From assembly GCF_900094545.1 (NCBI RefSeq), contig NZ_FMAH01000016.1, forward strand, positions 53,193-117,192: 64,000 bases of DNA, given 5' to 3'. Below, piece by piece: positions 20,184 to 29,141 of the stretch. The notes under the pieces are model-generated. The model was not told the origin of the DNA. It was given only the letters and a program-made list of their open reading frames with translations, and did no database searches. Position 1 is the first letter of the stretch. Each line of letters starts with the position of its first letter. This DNA comes from Martinezella miluonensis (lineage in GTDB: Bacteria; Pseudomonadota; Alphaproteobacteria; Rhizobiales; Rhizobiaceae). The translations under genes were made by a program, and so were the position numbers.

Positions 20184-21419
20184 ATGGCCACTGAAATCCG
20201 CGTTCCTACCCTCGGCGAATCCGTCAGCGAAGCGACTGTCGGCACCTGGTTCAAGAAGGTCGGCGATGCCATCAAGGCCGATGAGCCGCTTCTCGAACTT
20301 GAAACCGACAAAGTGACGATCGAAGTCCCCGCACCGTCGGCCGGCACCTTGTCCGAAATCGTTGCCCAGGCCGGCGAAACCGTAGGCCTCGGCGCGCTGC
20401 TCGGCCAGATCTCCGCCGGCAACGGCGCTGTGGCTGCTCCGGCACAGGTTGCTGCACCCGCCGCTCCGGCCCCGGCCGCTGCTGCTCCGGTTGCAGCTCC
20501 CGCCGTCTCTGCGCCGGCTTCTTCCATGCCGCCGGCGCCGGCTGCTGGAAAGCTGCTTGCTGAAAACAATCTCTCCGCCGATCAGGTCGACGGCAGCGGC
20601 AAGCGCGGCCAGGTCCTGAAGGGCGATGTCATCGCCGCTGTCGCCAAGGCTGCTTCGGCGCCTGCCGCCGCACCGGCTGCACCCGTTGCCGCCCGTGCCC
20701 CGACCGCCGTCGAGGATGTCAGCCGCGAAGAGCGCGTGAAGATGACGCGCCTGCGCCAGACGATTGCTCGCCGCCTCAAGGATGCGCAGAACACCGCCGC
20801 CATGCTCACCACCTATAACGAGGTGGACATGAAGGCTGTCATGGACCTGCGCAACAAGTACAAGGACGTCTTCGAGAAGAAGCACGGCGTGAAGCTCGGC
20901 TTCATGGGCTTCTTCACCAAGGCCGTTACCCACGCGCTGAAGGAACTGCCGGCTGTCAACGCCGAGATCGACGGCACCGACATCATCTACAAGAACTACT
21001 GCCACATCGGCATGGCTGTCGGCACCGACAAGGGCCTCGTTGTTCCTGTTATCCGCAATGCAGACCAGATGTCGATTGCCGAAGTCGAGAAGGAGCTCGG
21101 CCGTCTGGCGAAGGCTGCTCGCGACGGCACGCTGTCGATGGCCGACATGCAGGGCGGCACCTTCACCATCACCAATGGTGGCGTTTACGGTTCGCTGATG
21201 TCCTCGCCGATCCTGAATGCACCGCAGTCGGGCATTCTCGGTATGCACAAGATCCAGGAGCGTCCGGTCGCCATCGGCGGCCAGGTCGTCATCCGTCCGA
21301 TGATGTATCTGGCGCTCTCCTACGACCACCGTATGGTGGACGGCAAGGAAGCGGTTACCTTCCTCGTGCGCGTCAAGGAAAGCCTGGAAGATCCGGAACG
21401 TCTCGTTCTCGATCTCTAA
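20184..21419 (+). CDS. sucB: 2-oxoglutarate dehydrogenase E2 (dihydrolipoyl succinyltransferase)
   Basis: A 411-residue E2 core protein. One lipoyl domain (residues 1-77) carries the lipoyl lysine K43 in [13 protein letters not shown]. An Ala/Pro-rich linker (about 80-120) leads to the E3-binding domain ([23 protein letters not shown] split over 119-145), and a second Ala/Pro linker follows. The catalytic domain ends with H382 and D386 in [12 protein letters not shown]. The 243-nt spacer after sucA contains no visible gene. Confidence 0.97.
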   Translation: MATEIRVPTLGESVSEATVGTWFKKVGDAIKADEPLLELETDKVTIEVPAPSAGTLSEIVAQAGETVGLGALLGQISAGNGAVAAPAQVAAPAAPAPAAAAPVAAPAVSAPASSMPPAPAAGKLLAENNLSADQVDGSGKRGQVLKGDVIAAVAKAASAPAAAPAAPVAARAPTAVEDVSREERVKMTRLRQTIARRLKDAQNTAAMLTTYNEVDMKAVMDLRNKYKDVFEKKHGVKLGFMGFFTKAVTHALKELPAVNAEIDGTDIIYKNYCHIGMAVGTDKGLVVPVIRNADQMSIAEVEKELGRLAKAARDGTLSMADMQGGTFTITNGGVYGSLMSSPILNAPQSGILGMHKIQERPVAIGGQVVIRPMMYLALSYDHRMVDGKEAVTFLVRVKESLEDPERLVLDL

Positions 21420-21434
21420 GGGGAGCGTTGGATC

Positions 21435-22184
21435 ATGTCGACATGGCCCATGCGGACGCTGCGCGGATTGTTGTGCGCCGTCACCGCATGGGTGCCATCC
21501 TCCGCCAATGCGGGTGAGTTCGACATTTCCAAGCTCAGCAGCAATCTCGATCTGGCGTCGCTCAGCGACGCCGATCTTACCGCTCGCTCGATCAAGGTCC
21601 TTCGCATCGGCGAGGTGGAATTGACCTCCGGGCGTATCGTCGCCAGCGATCCGCTTGTCGGGCCTGACCGGGCAGCGCTCGTCCGCACCGTTGCCCCCGG
21701 CGACTATCCCGTGACGCTTTATGAAGCCTTCGGCCGCATCGCTGCGGCCGGCCTGCGCTTTGCCGAAGGCAAGCCGGTGCGTTGGGAACTGGCCCTGATC
21801 CCGGGCCAGGATATCAATTCGCTGAAGGGCGACGAGTTCTTCGGCTATCCCGTCGATGCCGGTCTCGGCTGCTATATGGATGCTGACACTTACGCACTGA
21901 TCCAGGAGCGCGAAAAGCAGGTTCAGGCGGAGAAGGCGTCGTTCGATATCAATTATTATGACGATGTTCTGGCGTCGGAGTTGCAGATAAACAGCGACAA
22001 ATATGCCATGCACCGGCCGGTAGCAGGCAAGCGCGGCAATGTCGCGATTTTCTGGAGTGGCTGGGGCGATGGTTTCTATCCGGTTTTCTGGGGACTCGAC
22101 GCTAGCGGCCGGCCCCTGGTTCTGTTTACTGATTTCGGCGTAACCGAGAATGCCGATGGCCGACGCGAGCCGGGAGGCGAATGA
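21435..22184 (+). CDS. DUF4241 domain-containing secreted protein
   Basis: A 249-residue protein that starts 15 nt after sucB. The first 27 residues look like a signal peptide (LRGLLCAVTAWVPSSANA). The body matches DUF4241: LRIGEVELTSGRIVASDPLVGP, PGDYPVTLYEAF, FFGYPVDAGLGCYMDADTY and FWSGWGDGFYPVFWGLD. The function of the domain is unknown. Its stop overlaps the start of the next gene by 4 nt (ATGA), making a small coupled pair. Confidence 0.82.
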   Translation: MSTWPMRTLRGLLCAVTAWVPSSANAGEFDISKLSSNLDLASLSDADLTARSIKVLRIGEVELTSGRIVASDPLVGPDRAALVRTVAPGDYPVTLYEAFGRIAAAGLRFAEGKPVRWELALIPGQDINSLKGDEFFGYPVDAGLGCYMDADTYALIQEREKQVQAEKASFDINYYDDVLASELQINSDKYAMHRPVAGKRGNVAIFWSGWGDGFYPVFWGLDASGRPLVLFTDFGVTENADGRREPGGE

Positions 22185-22708
22185 TCATGCCGGCGATATC
22201 GACGATCATAAGACAGACGTCTCTGTGCGGGGCGATATCCGTTTTCGCGGTCAATCCGCTGCCTGCTTTTGCGGCTGAATGTGCGCAGGAAAAGGCCGTC
22301 TATGTCGACATGGACAATGCCTATGAGTTGCGCTTCGAGCCCATGGGGTCGGAATCATCCGTCAGCAACAGATTCAAGCTGGCCGTGCGCAATACCGCCG
22401 TCGTAGCCGAGGGCGTCGTCATGCGCACCGACGATCAGTTGCGCGCCGATGGCCGGATCATGTTCGAGTGCCCCGAGGGTGATGTGACCGGGGCGGATCT
22501 CAGGGCCTGCACCGTCTGGCAGGGCATGGTTTACGCCTCCGATCTGAAGGGCCATATTCGCGCGCTGCCAGGCGAAGGCGAAAGCGCGGCGGATCGACTC
22601 TTTCTGCCGGCGCTCGGCCCCTCCATTAAGAAGTCGTCCCTCTGGGGCAAAGGCAAGGCGACTGTCGCGCCCTGGGATGTTCTCAGTTTGAAAGGATGCA
22701 ATCAATGA
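22181..22708 (+). CDS. Secreted protein of unknown function
   Basis: A 175-residue protein beginning with overlapping starts ATGATCATG. A signal peptide runs to about residue 31 (VFAVNPLPAFA). The mature part has four cysteines (AAEC, FECPEG, RACTVW and the C-terminal KGCNQ) that could pair in the periplasm. No domain is recognised. It is coupled by a 4-nt overlap to the DUF4241 gene upstream and by another to the SDR gene downstream. Confidence 0.72.
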   Translation: MIMPAISTIIRQTSLCGAISVFAVNPLPAFAAECAQEKAVYVDMDNAYELRFEPMGSESSVSNRFKLAVRNTAVVAEGVVMRTDDQLRADGRIMFECPEGDVTGADLRACTVWQGMVYASDLKGHIRALPGEGESAADRLFLPALGPSIKKSSLWGKGKATVAPWDVLSLKGCNQ

Positions 22709-23460
22709 CCGACGATGCGCCTGTTCTCCTTGTAACTGGCGGCGGCCGCGGCATCGGTGCTGCGATTTGCCTGGCCGCCGCCCAGCATGGCTGGGCCGTG
22801 GCGGTCAATTACGCGTCCAGCAAGGAAGCCGCCGAGGCTGTGGTGGGGACGATCCACGATGCCGGCGGCAAGGCGATTGCGATCGCAGGCGATGTCGGCA
22901 AGCCCAAGGATATCAAATCCATTTTCGCCAAAATCGACGCGCATTTCGGCCGCATCGACGGGCTCGTCAACAATGCCGGCATCGTCGACGCCATACAACG
23001 CCTGGATGAGATGACGCCGGAGCGGATCGACCGCATGTTCCGCATCAATATCACCGGCTCGATGCTGGCGGCGGCGGAAGCCGTGCGCCGCATGTCGACC
23101 CGGCATGGCGGCAGGGGCGGGGTGATCATCAATGTCTCGTCCATGGCTGCCACGCTCGGCGGCGGCGGGCAATATGTCGATTATGCCGCCTCCAAGGGGG
23201 CGATCGATACCTTCACTGTCGGCTTGGCGCGCGAGGTGGCGGCCGAAAGCATCCGCGTCAATGCCGTTCGACCCGGCATCATCGATACGGATATCCATGC
23301 CGCCGCCGGCTTGCCGGACCGGGCTCGGGACATCGCGCCGCAATTGCCGATGAAGCGTGCGGGAACCTCCGACGAGGTGGCCGATGCGGTCCTCTACCTG
23401 CTCAGCCCTCATGCATCCTATATAACGGGTGCCCTGCTCGATGTGAGCGGCGGCCGTTGA
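22705..23460 (+). CDS. SDR family oxidoreductase
   Basis: A 251-residue classical short-chain dehydrogenase/reductase. I chose the ATG at 22705 because it overlaps the upstream stop (ATGA) and has AAAGGA 9 nt upstream. The cofactor site is TGGGRGIGAA, the NNAG motif is present, and the active site is Ser (INVSSMA), Tyr-x-x-x-Lys (YAASKGA). PGIIDTDIH closes the substrate loop. The substrate is unknown. A basic/acidic pattern after strand 2 (NYASSKEAAEA) suggests NADP(H) preference, which is an inference. Confidence 0.9.
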   Translation: MTDDAPVLLVTGGGRGIGAAICLAAAQHGWAVAVNYASSKEAAEAVVGTIHDAGGKAIAIAGDVGKPKDIKSIFAKIDAHFGRIDGLVNNAGIVDAIQRLDEMTPERIDRMFRINITGSMLAAAEAVRRMSTRHGGRGGVIINVSSMAATLGGGGQYVDYAASKGAIDTFTVGLAREVAAESIRVNAVRPGIIDTDIHAAAGLPDRARDIAPQLPMKRAGTSDEVADAVLYLLSPHASYITGALLDVSGGR

Positions 23461-23478
23461 TCAGAATGGGTAGGTGAC

Positions 23479-24117
23479 ATGCAGTATATTTTCGAATTCC
23501 TCGGCCTGATGGCGGTGTTCTCGATTTTCATCGTCGTTCCCGGCGCTGATTTCGCCGTCATTCTGCGCCAAAGCATCGTGCATGGCCGCCGCGCCGCTGT
23601 CATGACCGGGCTCGGCATGGGCTTCTCGCTGCTGTTTCACATCAGCTACACCATCCTCGGTCTCGGCCTGATCGTGTCGCAGTCGCTCATGCTGTTCAGC
23701 ATGATCAAGTGGGCCGGTGTGCTCTATCTCGTCTATCTCGGCATCAAGTCCTTCCGCGAGCCGGGCTTCAAGGTCAATGAAATCGAGATCACCGATGCGG
23801 ATCGCAAGCCGGTCTCCGTCTGGCGCTGCCTGGCGACGGGTTTCATCACCAATGCGCTCAATCCGAAGCCGGTACTGTTCTTCCTGTCGCTGTTCTCGAC
23901 ACTCGTTCATCACGACACGCCGGGGCTGATCCAGTTCAGCTACGGCATCGGCATGGCGACAGCGCTCGTCGCCTGGTTTGCAGGCGTCTCCACCTTCTTC
24001 ACCGTCAAGCCTGTTCGCGATCGCTTTATCGCGTCAGGCAAATGGTTCAACCGCATCACCGGAGCGGCGCTCGTCGGCTTCGGCATCCGCCTCGCCCTGG
24101 CGCGGGCGGCCGACTAA
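23479..24117 (+). CDS. LysE/RhtB family exporter
   Basis: A 212-residue inner-membrane protein with about six hydrophobic segments. The family start FEFLGLMAVFSIFIVVPGADFAVILRQS, with its conserved PGAD, is followed by GRRAAVMTGLGMGFSLLFH and the FITNALNPKPVLFFLSLF segment. Members export amino acids or related metabolites. The substrate cannot be told from sequence. It is placed 18 nt after the SDR gene and 28 nt before lpdA, facing the same way. Confidence 0.9.
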   Translation: MQYIFEFLGLMAVFSIFIVVPGADFAVILRQSIVHGRRAAVMTGLGMGFSLLFHISYTILGLGLIVSQSLMLFSMIKWAGVLYLVYLGIKSFREPGFKVNEIEITDADRKPVSVWRCLATGFITNALNPKPVLFFLSLFSTLVHHDTPGLIQFSYGIGMATALVAWFAGVSTFFTVKPVRDRFIASGKWFNRITGAALVGFGIRLALARAAD

Positions 24118-24145
24118 CAGAGATACAAAACAAGGAAATTAAGAC

Positions 24146-25552
24146 ATGTCCTACGATGTGATCATTATCGGAACCGGCCCCGGCGGCTATGTTTGCGCAG
24201 TCAAGGCAGCACAGCTCGGCCTGAAGGTCGCGGTCGTCGAAAAGCGGGCGACCTATGGCGGCACCTGCCTCAATATAGGCTGCATTCCGTCCAAGGCGCT
24301 GCTGCACGCTTCCGAAATGTTCCATCATGCCGGCCATGGCATGGATGCGCTCGGCGTCGAGGTTGCTACACCGAAGCTGAACCTCGGCAAGATGCTGGCG
24401 CATAAGGATGCGACCGTGAAGTCGAATGTCGACGGCGTCGCCTTCCTGTTCAAGAAGAACAAGATCGATGCCTTCCAGGGCACCGGCAAGATAGTTTCCG
24501 CCGGTAAGGTTGCCGTGACGGCTGACGATGGCAAGGTGACCGAGATCGAGGGCAAGAACATCGTCATCGCCACCGGCTCCGACGTTGCCGGTATTCCGGG
24601 CGTTCCTCTCGAAATCGACGAGAAAGTCATCATCTCGTCGACCGGCGGCATCGCGCTCGACAAGGTGCCGGGCAAGATGATCGTGGTCGGCGGCGGCGTC
24701 ATCGGCCTCGAGCTCGGCTCGGTCTGGTCGCGCCTCGGCGCCAAGGTCACCGTGGTCGAATATCTCGACACGATCCTCGGCGGCATGGACGGCGAAGTTT
24801 CCAAGCAGTTCCAGCGCATGCTGGCCAAGCAGGGCATCGAATTCCATCTCGGCGCCAAGGTTGTCGGCGTCGAGAAGTCCGGCAATGGCGCGAAGGTTAC
24901 CTTCGAGCCGGTCAAGGGCGGCGACAAGGTCGTGCTTGATGCGGATGTCGTTCTCGTTGCCACCGGCCGCAAGCCCTACACGGCAGGCCTTGGGCTGGAA
25001 GAAGCCGGCGTTGTGCTCGACAATCGCGGCCGCGTCGAGATCGACGGTCACTTCAAGACCAATGTTGCCGGCATCTATGCCATCGGCGATGTCGTGAAGG
25101 GCCCGATGCTGGCGCACAAGGCGGAAGACGAGGGCGTTGCCCTTGCCGAAATCCTCGCCGGCCAGGCCGGCCATGTGAATTACGACGTCATCCCGAGCGT
25201 CGTCTACACGCAGCCGGAAGTCGCTTCCGTCGGCAAGACCGAGGAAGAGCTGAAGGCCGCAGGCATCGCCTACAAGGTCGGCAAGTTTCCGTTCACCGCC
25301 AACGGCCGCGCCCGCGCCATGCTGGCAACGGACGGTTTCGTCAAGATCCTCGCCGACAAGGAAACGGATCGCGTTCTCGGCGGCCATATCGTCGGGTTCG
25401 GCGCCGGCGAAATGATTCACGAGATTACCGTTCTGATGGAATTCGGCGGTTCGTCGGAAGATCTCGGCCGCACCTGCCATGCGCATCCCACCATGTCGGA
25501 AGCCGTCAAGGAGGCCGCGCTCGCGACCTTCTTCAAGCCGATCCACATGTAA
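24146..25552 (+). CDS. lpdA: Dihydrolipoyl dehydrogenase (E3)
   Basis: A 468-residue flavoprotein that reoxidises the dihydrolipoyl arm of SucB. The FAD site is GTGPGGY (residues 9-15) and the redox disulphide is C41/C46 in GGTCLNIGCIPSK. The NAD site is VVGGGVIGLELGS. The catalytic His-Glu pair lies in CHAHPTMSEA near the C-terminus. Its position after sucAB suggests it serves the 2-oxoglutarate dehydrogenase complex. Confidence 0.97.
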   Translation: MSYDVIIIGTGPGGYVCAVKAAQLGLKVAVVEKRATYGGTCLNIGCIPSKALLHASEMFHHAGHGMDALGVEVATPKLNLGKMLAHKDATVKSNVDGVAFLFKKNKIDAFQGTGKIVSAGKVAVTADDGKVTEIEGKNIVIATGSDVAGIPGVPLEIDEKVIISSTGGIALDKVPGKMIVVGGGVIGLELGSVWSRLGAKVTVVEYLDTILGGMDGEVSKQFQRMLAKQGIEFHLGAKVVGVEKSGNGAKVTFEPVKGGDKVVLDADVVLVATGRKPYTAGLGLEEAGVVLDNRGRVEIDGHFKTNVAGIYAIGDVVKGPMLAHKAEDEGVALAEILAGQAGHVNYDVIPSVVYTQPEVASVGKTEEELKAAGIAYKVGKFPFTANGRARAMLATDGFVKILADKETDRVLGGHIVGFGAGEMIHEITVLMEFGGSSEDLGRTCHAHPTMSEAVKEAALATFFKPIHM

Positions 25553-25560
25553 GAACCGGG

Positions 25561-25586
25561 ATCCCAGCCGAGCCGGGTGCTGGGAT
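25561..25586 (+). terminator. Hairpin after lpdA
   Basis: Perfect 8-bp arms ATCCCAGC and GCTGGGAT with a 10-nt loop begin 8 nt after the lpdA stop. No T-run follows. It probably marks the end of the TCA-gene transcript. Confidence 0.5.
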
Positions 25587-25667
25587 TGCAATGCAAGCTT
25601 GATGATGCGATGAACAGGGGCTCTTGTGCATCGCATCATCGAAGCTCTCCCACTCACCGAAGTCAGC

Positions 25668-28529
25668 ATGTCACGCCAAATCCCAGCTATTTCCGCATTC
25701 CTACAACTTTTCATTGTCGCGGCCTTCACAATCCTGCTGAATGGTGTGTTTCCGGCTCATGCCGAAACACCCTTCGTCGGCTGGCCGCAGGCCGCCAGCG
25801 ATCTGCCCGCGGAATCCGGTGTCCGCTTCGGCATGCTGCCCAACGGCATGCGCTTTGCGATCATGCACAATGCGACGCCGGCAGGTCAGGTGGCGATCCG
25901 CTTCCGCATTGGCGCCGGCTCGCTGCAGGAACGCGATGACCAGCAGGGCCTGGCGCATTTCCTCGAGCATATGGCGTTCAAGGGCTCGACGCACGTTCCC
26001 GAAGGCGAGATGATCCGCACGCTCCAGCGCCTCGGTCTGGCCTTTGGTGCGGATACCAATGCTTCGACGAGCTATGGCGAAACCGTATATTCGCTGGATC
26101 TGCCCGAAGCCAATGTCGGAACGGTGTCCACCGGCCTGATGCTGATGCGCGAGACGGCGAGCGAACTGACGCTCGATGCCGGTGCCTTCGACCGCGAGCG
26201 TGGCGTCATCCTTTCCGAAGAGAAGCTGCGCGACACGCCACAATATCGCGGCGGGATCGGCTTCCTCAATCAGCTGCTGCCGGGCCAGTTGGTGACGCAG
26301 CGGCCGCCTATCGGCAAGACCGATATCATCAGCAATGCCCCCATCGATCTGGTTCGGGACTATTATCGCACCAACTATCGGCCGGAGCGCGCCACGCTGA
26401 TCGTGGTTGGCGATATCGATGCCGCGGCTATCGAAGCCGATATCCGCAACCGTTTCGGCAATTGGACATCGAATACACCAGCACCGGCCGCAACCGATCT
26501 GGGCGTTCTCGAAAAACACGGTGAGCGCGTCGGAACCGTCGTCGTGCCCGGCAGCGCCACCCGTGTGCAGATCGCCTGGACTCGACCATACGATGCGTCC
26601 CAGGATACGGTTGCCAAGCGCCGCCAGCAAGTGATCGAGGGGATCGGTCTTGCGGTCCTCAACAGACGTATCTCCGTTTTGGCACAGCAGCCCGATGCGC
26701 CCTTCGTCACCGCGCAGGCCGGCGCTCAGGATGTCCTGAAATCCGCTCGCGTCACGATGATTGCCGCTGATACCAATCCGGACAAATGGCAGGCGGCCCT
26801 TGCCGCCATCGATCGGGAGCAGCGACGGATTGCAGAGTTCGGTGCCGCGCAAAGCGAGATCGACCGCGAAATTGCCGAATACCGGTCGATGCTGCAGGCT
26901 GCTGCCGGCGGTGCGGCAACGCGTACAAGTCCCGACATCGCGGGATCCCTGGTCTGGAGTGTCGGCGAGAGTGTCGTCTTTACGTCGCCGGCGGACGACC
27001 TTTCGCTGTTCGATGCGGCAGCCAAGGGGCTGACTGCGACCGAGGTCAACGAAAGTCTCCAGCGTGCCTTTGCAGGCAATGGTCCGCAACTGGTGCTGCA
27101 GATTTCGCAAATGCCCGAAGGCGGCCTCGCTGCCGTGGAAAAGGCCTATGCCGACTCCCGCGCTACGCCGGTTACGGCTCCATCGCAAACGGCAGCCGTC
27201 GAATGGCCCTACACCGATTTTGGAAAGGCGGGAGCTGTCGTCGAGCGGCGCGTGGTCGATGACCTCGGCGCCACGATGGTGCGTTTTGCCAATGGCGTGC
27301 GCTTGACCGTCAAGCCGACCAAGCTTCGCGCTGACGAGATACTGGTCCGCGCCAATATCGGCGGTGGTCGGCTCGATCTGCCGCATGACCGGCCGCTGCC
27401 GATCTGGGCGTCGTCGACGGTTCCGCTCTCCGGTCTGAAGGCCATCGGCTACGAGGAGATGCAGAAGGCTTTGGCCGGAAAGGTCGTCGGCAGTGATTTC
27501 TCCATCCGGGATAACGCCTTCAGGTTCGAAGGGGCCACGCGACCGAGCGACCTGGCGACGCAATTGCAGCTTCTGACGGCCTATGTGTCCGATCCTGTCT
27601 ATCGCCCCGACGTCTTCAAGCGGGTGCAGCAGGCCTATCTGAACAGTCTTCCGCAGCTTCAGGCAACGCCGGGCAGCGTGGTTGGCCGTGATCTTCCCGG
27701 CCTTCTGCATTCCGGCGATCCGCGTTGGACCTTCCCGGAGCGGGCGCAACTGCTCGATGCCAAGCCGGAGGATTTCGAGGTGTTCTTGCGGCCCTATCTT
27801 TCCAAGGGGCAGATCGAAGTCGTCATCGCCGGCGATGTTGAAGTGGATGACGCCATCCGCATGACGGCCGAGACCTTTGGCGCGCTGCCGGCCCGGCCCG
27901 ATGCGCAGGGACAGGCCGGTAATGGCGACAGGCTCTTTCCGGCGCCGACCGCAGAACCGGTCGTGCGGCTTCAGGACGGGCGAAGCGACAATGCCGGCGC
28001 GCTGGTCGCCATGCCGATCGGCGATTTTCTCTCCGACCTGCCGCGCGCTGCTGCGGCCAACATCGCCGGAGCGATCTTCCGCAATCGTCTGATCGATCAG
28101 TTCCGCGTTGCCGAGGGCGCGACCTATAGTCCCCAGGGCGATGTCGATCTGTCCAGAGCGATACCGGGCTATGGTTTTACCTATTATTATGTCGAGACGA
28201 CTCCGGCCAAGGTCGACCATTTCTTCGATCTTGTGGACAGGATTGCCGCCGATTTGCGGGACAAGGATGTTTCGCCGGACGAACTCACGCGGGCAAGGGC
28301 TCCAATCGTTGAGGAGATCAAGCGCTCGCAACAGACCAATAATTATTGGCTGGAGAGTCTCAGCAATGCCCAGACCGACCCACGGCGTCTGGAACGGATT
28401 CGCGGCAGCATTGACAACTACCAGTCCCTGACCGCGCAGGACGTCCGCACGATCGCGACGAAATACCTGAAGCCGGAGACGGCATGGCGCCTGAAGATTT
28501 TGCCGGCGAATGGAGCGGCGGTTCGCTAG
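25668..28529 (+). CDS. M16 family zinc metallopeptidase
   Basis: A single-chain two-repeat M16 protease of 953 residues. The first half keeps the inverted zinc motif HFLEH (residues 97-101), whose glutamate is catalytic. The second half is the inactive partner, with the usual R/Y pair near AEGATYSPQG and GYGFTYYYVETTP. A signal peptide ends at PAHA (about 32), so it acts in the periplasm. I prefer the ATG at 25668, because a GTG at 25626 would put 14 residues before the signal peptide, although an AGGGG site precedes that GTG. The substrate is unknown. Confidence 0.93.
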   Translation: MSRQIPAISAFLQLFIVAAFTILLNGVFPAHAETPFVGWPQAASDLPAESGVRFGMLPNGMRFAIMHNATPAGQVAIRFRIGAGSLQERDDQQGLAHFLEHMAFKGSTHVPEGEMIRTLQRLGLAFGADTNASTSYGETVYSLDLPEANVGTVSTGLMLMRETASELTLDAGAFDRERGVILSEEKLRDTPQYRGGIGFLNQLLPGQLVTQRPPIGKTDIISNAPIDLVRDYYRTNYRPERATLIVVGDIDAAAIEADIRNRFGNWTSNTPAPAATDLGVLEKHGERVGTVVVPGSATRVQIAWTRPYDASQDTVAKRRQQVIEGIGLAVLNRRISVLAQQPDAPFVTAQAGAQDVLKSARVTMIAADTNPDKWQAALAAIDREQRRIAEFGAAQSEIDREIAEYRSMLQAAAGGAATRTSPDIAGSLVWSVGESVVFTSPADDLSLFDAAAKGLTATEVNESLQRAFAGNGPQLVLQISQMPEGGLAAVEKAYADSRATPVTAPSQTAAVEWPYTDFGKAGAVVERRVVDDLGATMVRFANGVRLTVKPTKLRADEILVRANIGGGRLDLPHDRPLPIWASSTVPLSGLKAIGYEEMQKALAGKVVGSDFSIRDNAFRFEGATRPSDLATQLQLLTAYVSDPVYRPDVFKRVQQAYLNSLPQLQATPGSVVGRDLPGLLHSGDPRWTFPERAQLLDAKPEDFEVFLRPYLSKGQIEVVIAGDVEVDDAIRMTAETFGALPARPDAQGQAGNGDRLFPAPTAEPVVRLQDGRSDNAGALVAMPIGDFLSDLPRAAAANIAGAIFRNRLIDQFRVAEGATYSPQGDVDLSRAIPGYGFTYYYVETTPAKVDHFFDLVDRIAADLRDKDVSPDELTRARAPIVEEIKRSQQTNNYWLESLSNAQTDPRRLERIRGSIDNYQSLTAQDVRTIATKYLKPETAWRLKILPANGAAVR

Positions 28530-28625
28530 CCGGCCGCACCTCTGGTAAATTGTCGCAGCTGGCATTTGCGCGTTCTGGTAGATTTGCCGATGTGGTAGCT
28601 TGCAGACATCGAAGCGACAGGTGAG

Positions 28626-29141
28626 ATGATGTCTGCAAGACCCTTGATGGTGAAACCGCTTATGCCACACCCGGCGTTGCCGGGCGCGGACTGGGCGGAT
28701 TGTTACGAGTTGCAGGTTCCGAAATCGGATTTTACGGCAATTGCCGCGGCGCGCGCGATGCTCGTTCGCTTTCCGCTCTGGGTGCGGTTATTGCTGAAGT
28801 TGCGCGATTCGGTGACGTCCATGTTCGGATTGAAGTCGTCCGGCAGCGCGGCTGGGGATGGCGTGGAAACGATCGGCTTTTTTCCCGTCGTCAGCAAATC
28901 GGACAATCAGGTCGTGCTCGGATTTGACGATCGTCATCTCGATTTCCGCGTCGTCATCGACGTGCGGGATGATGCCCAGGGCCACCGGCTGGTCGATGCG
29001 ACGACGCTCGTGAGACGCAAGATACTGCTCGGGCGGATCTATATCGCGGTGATTGCGCCGTTCCACCGGCTGATCGTTGCAAACATGCTCGCCAGCTTCG
29101 GCAAGCGTATGAGCACGGTCAGTTTACGGACGTCACTGTAA
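28626..29141 (+). CDS. DUF2867 family protein
   Basis: A 171-residue protein matching DUF2867. It has a WADCYELQV start, a hydrophobic central segment (ALWVRLLLKLRDSV-like, residues about 50-65), GFFPVVSKSDNQVVLGFDDRHLDFRV and a C-terminal GRIYIAVIAPFHRLIVANML. No function is established. Its 3' end overlaps the 3' end of the convergent TraB/GumN gene by 23 nt, so the two transcripts must be complementary there. Confidence 0.8.
   Translation: MMSARPLMVKPLMPHPALPGADWADCYELQVPKSDFTAIAAARAMLVRFPLWVRLLLKLRDSVTSMFGLKSSGSAAGDGVETIGFFPVVSKSDNQVVLGFDDRHLDFRVVIDVRDDAQGHRLVDATTLVRRKILLGRIYIAVIAPFHRLIVANMLASFGKRMSTVSLRTSL

Noticed and set aside
17061..22013. A 1650-codon open frame antisense to sucA and sucB
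   Set aside because: It is a codon-bias shadow. High-GC rhizobial genes with strong codon preference leave one antisense frame free of stops. The translation has no domain and crosses the sucA-sucB spacer and part of the next gene.
25701..28670. A 989-codon antisense frame opposite the M16 peptidase
   Set aside because: A shadow frame with no recognisable protein features; the peptidase with its HFLEH motif is the real gene.
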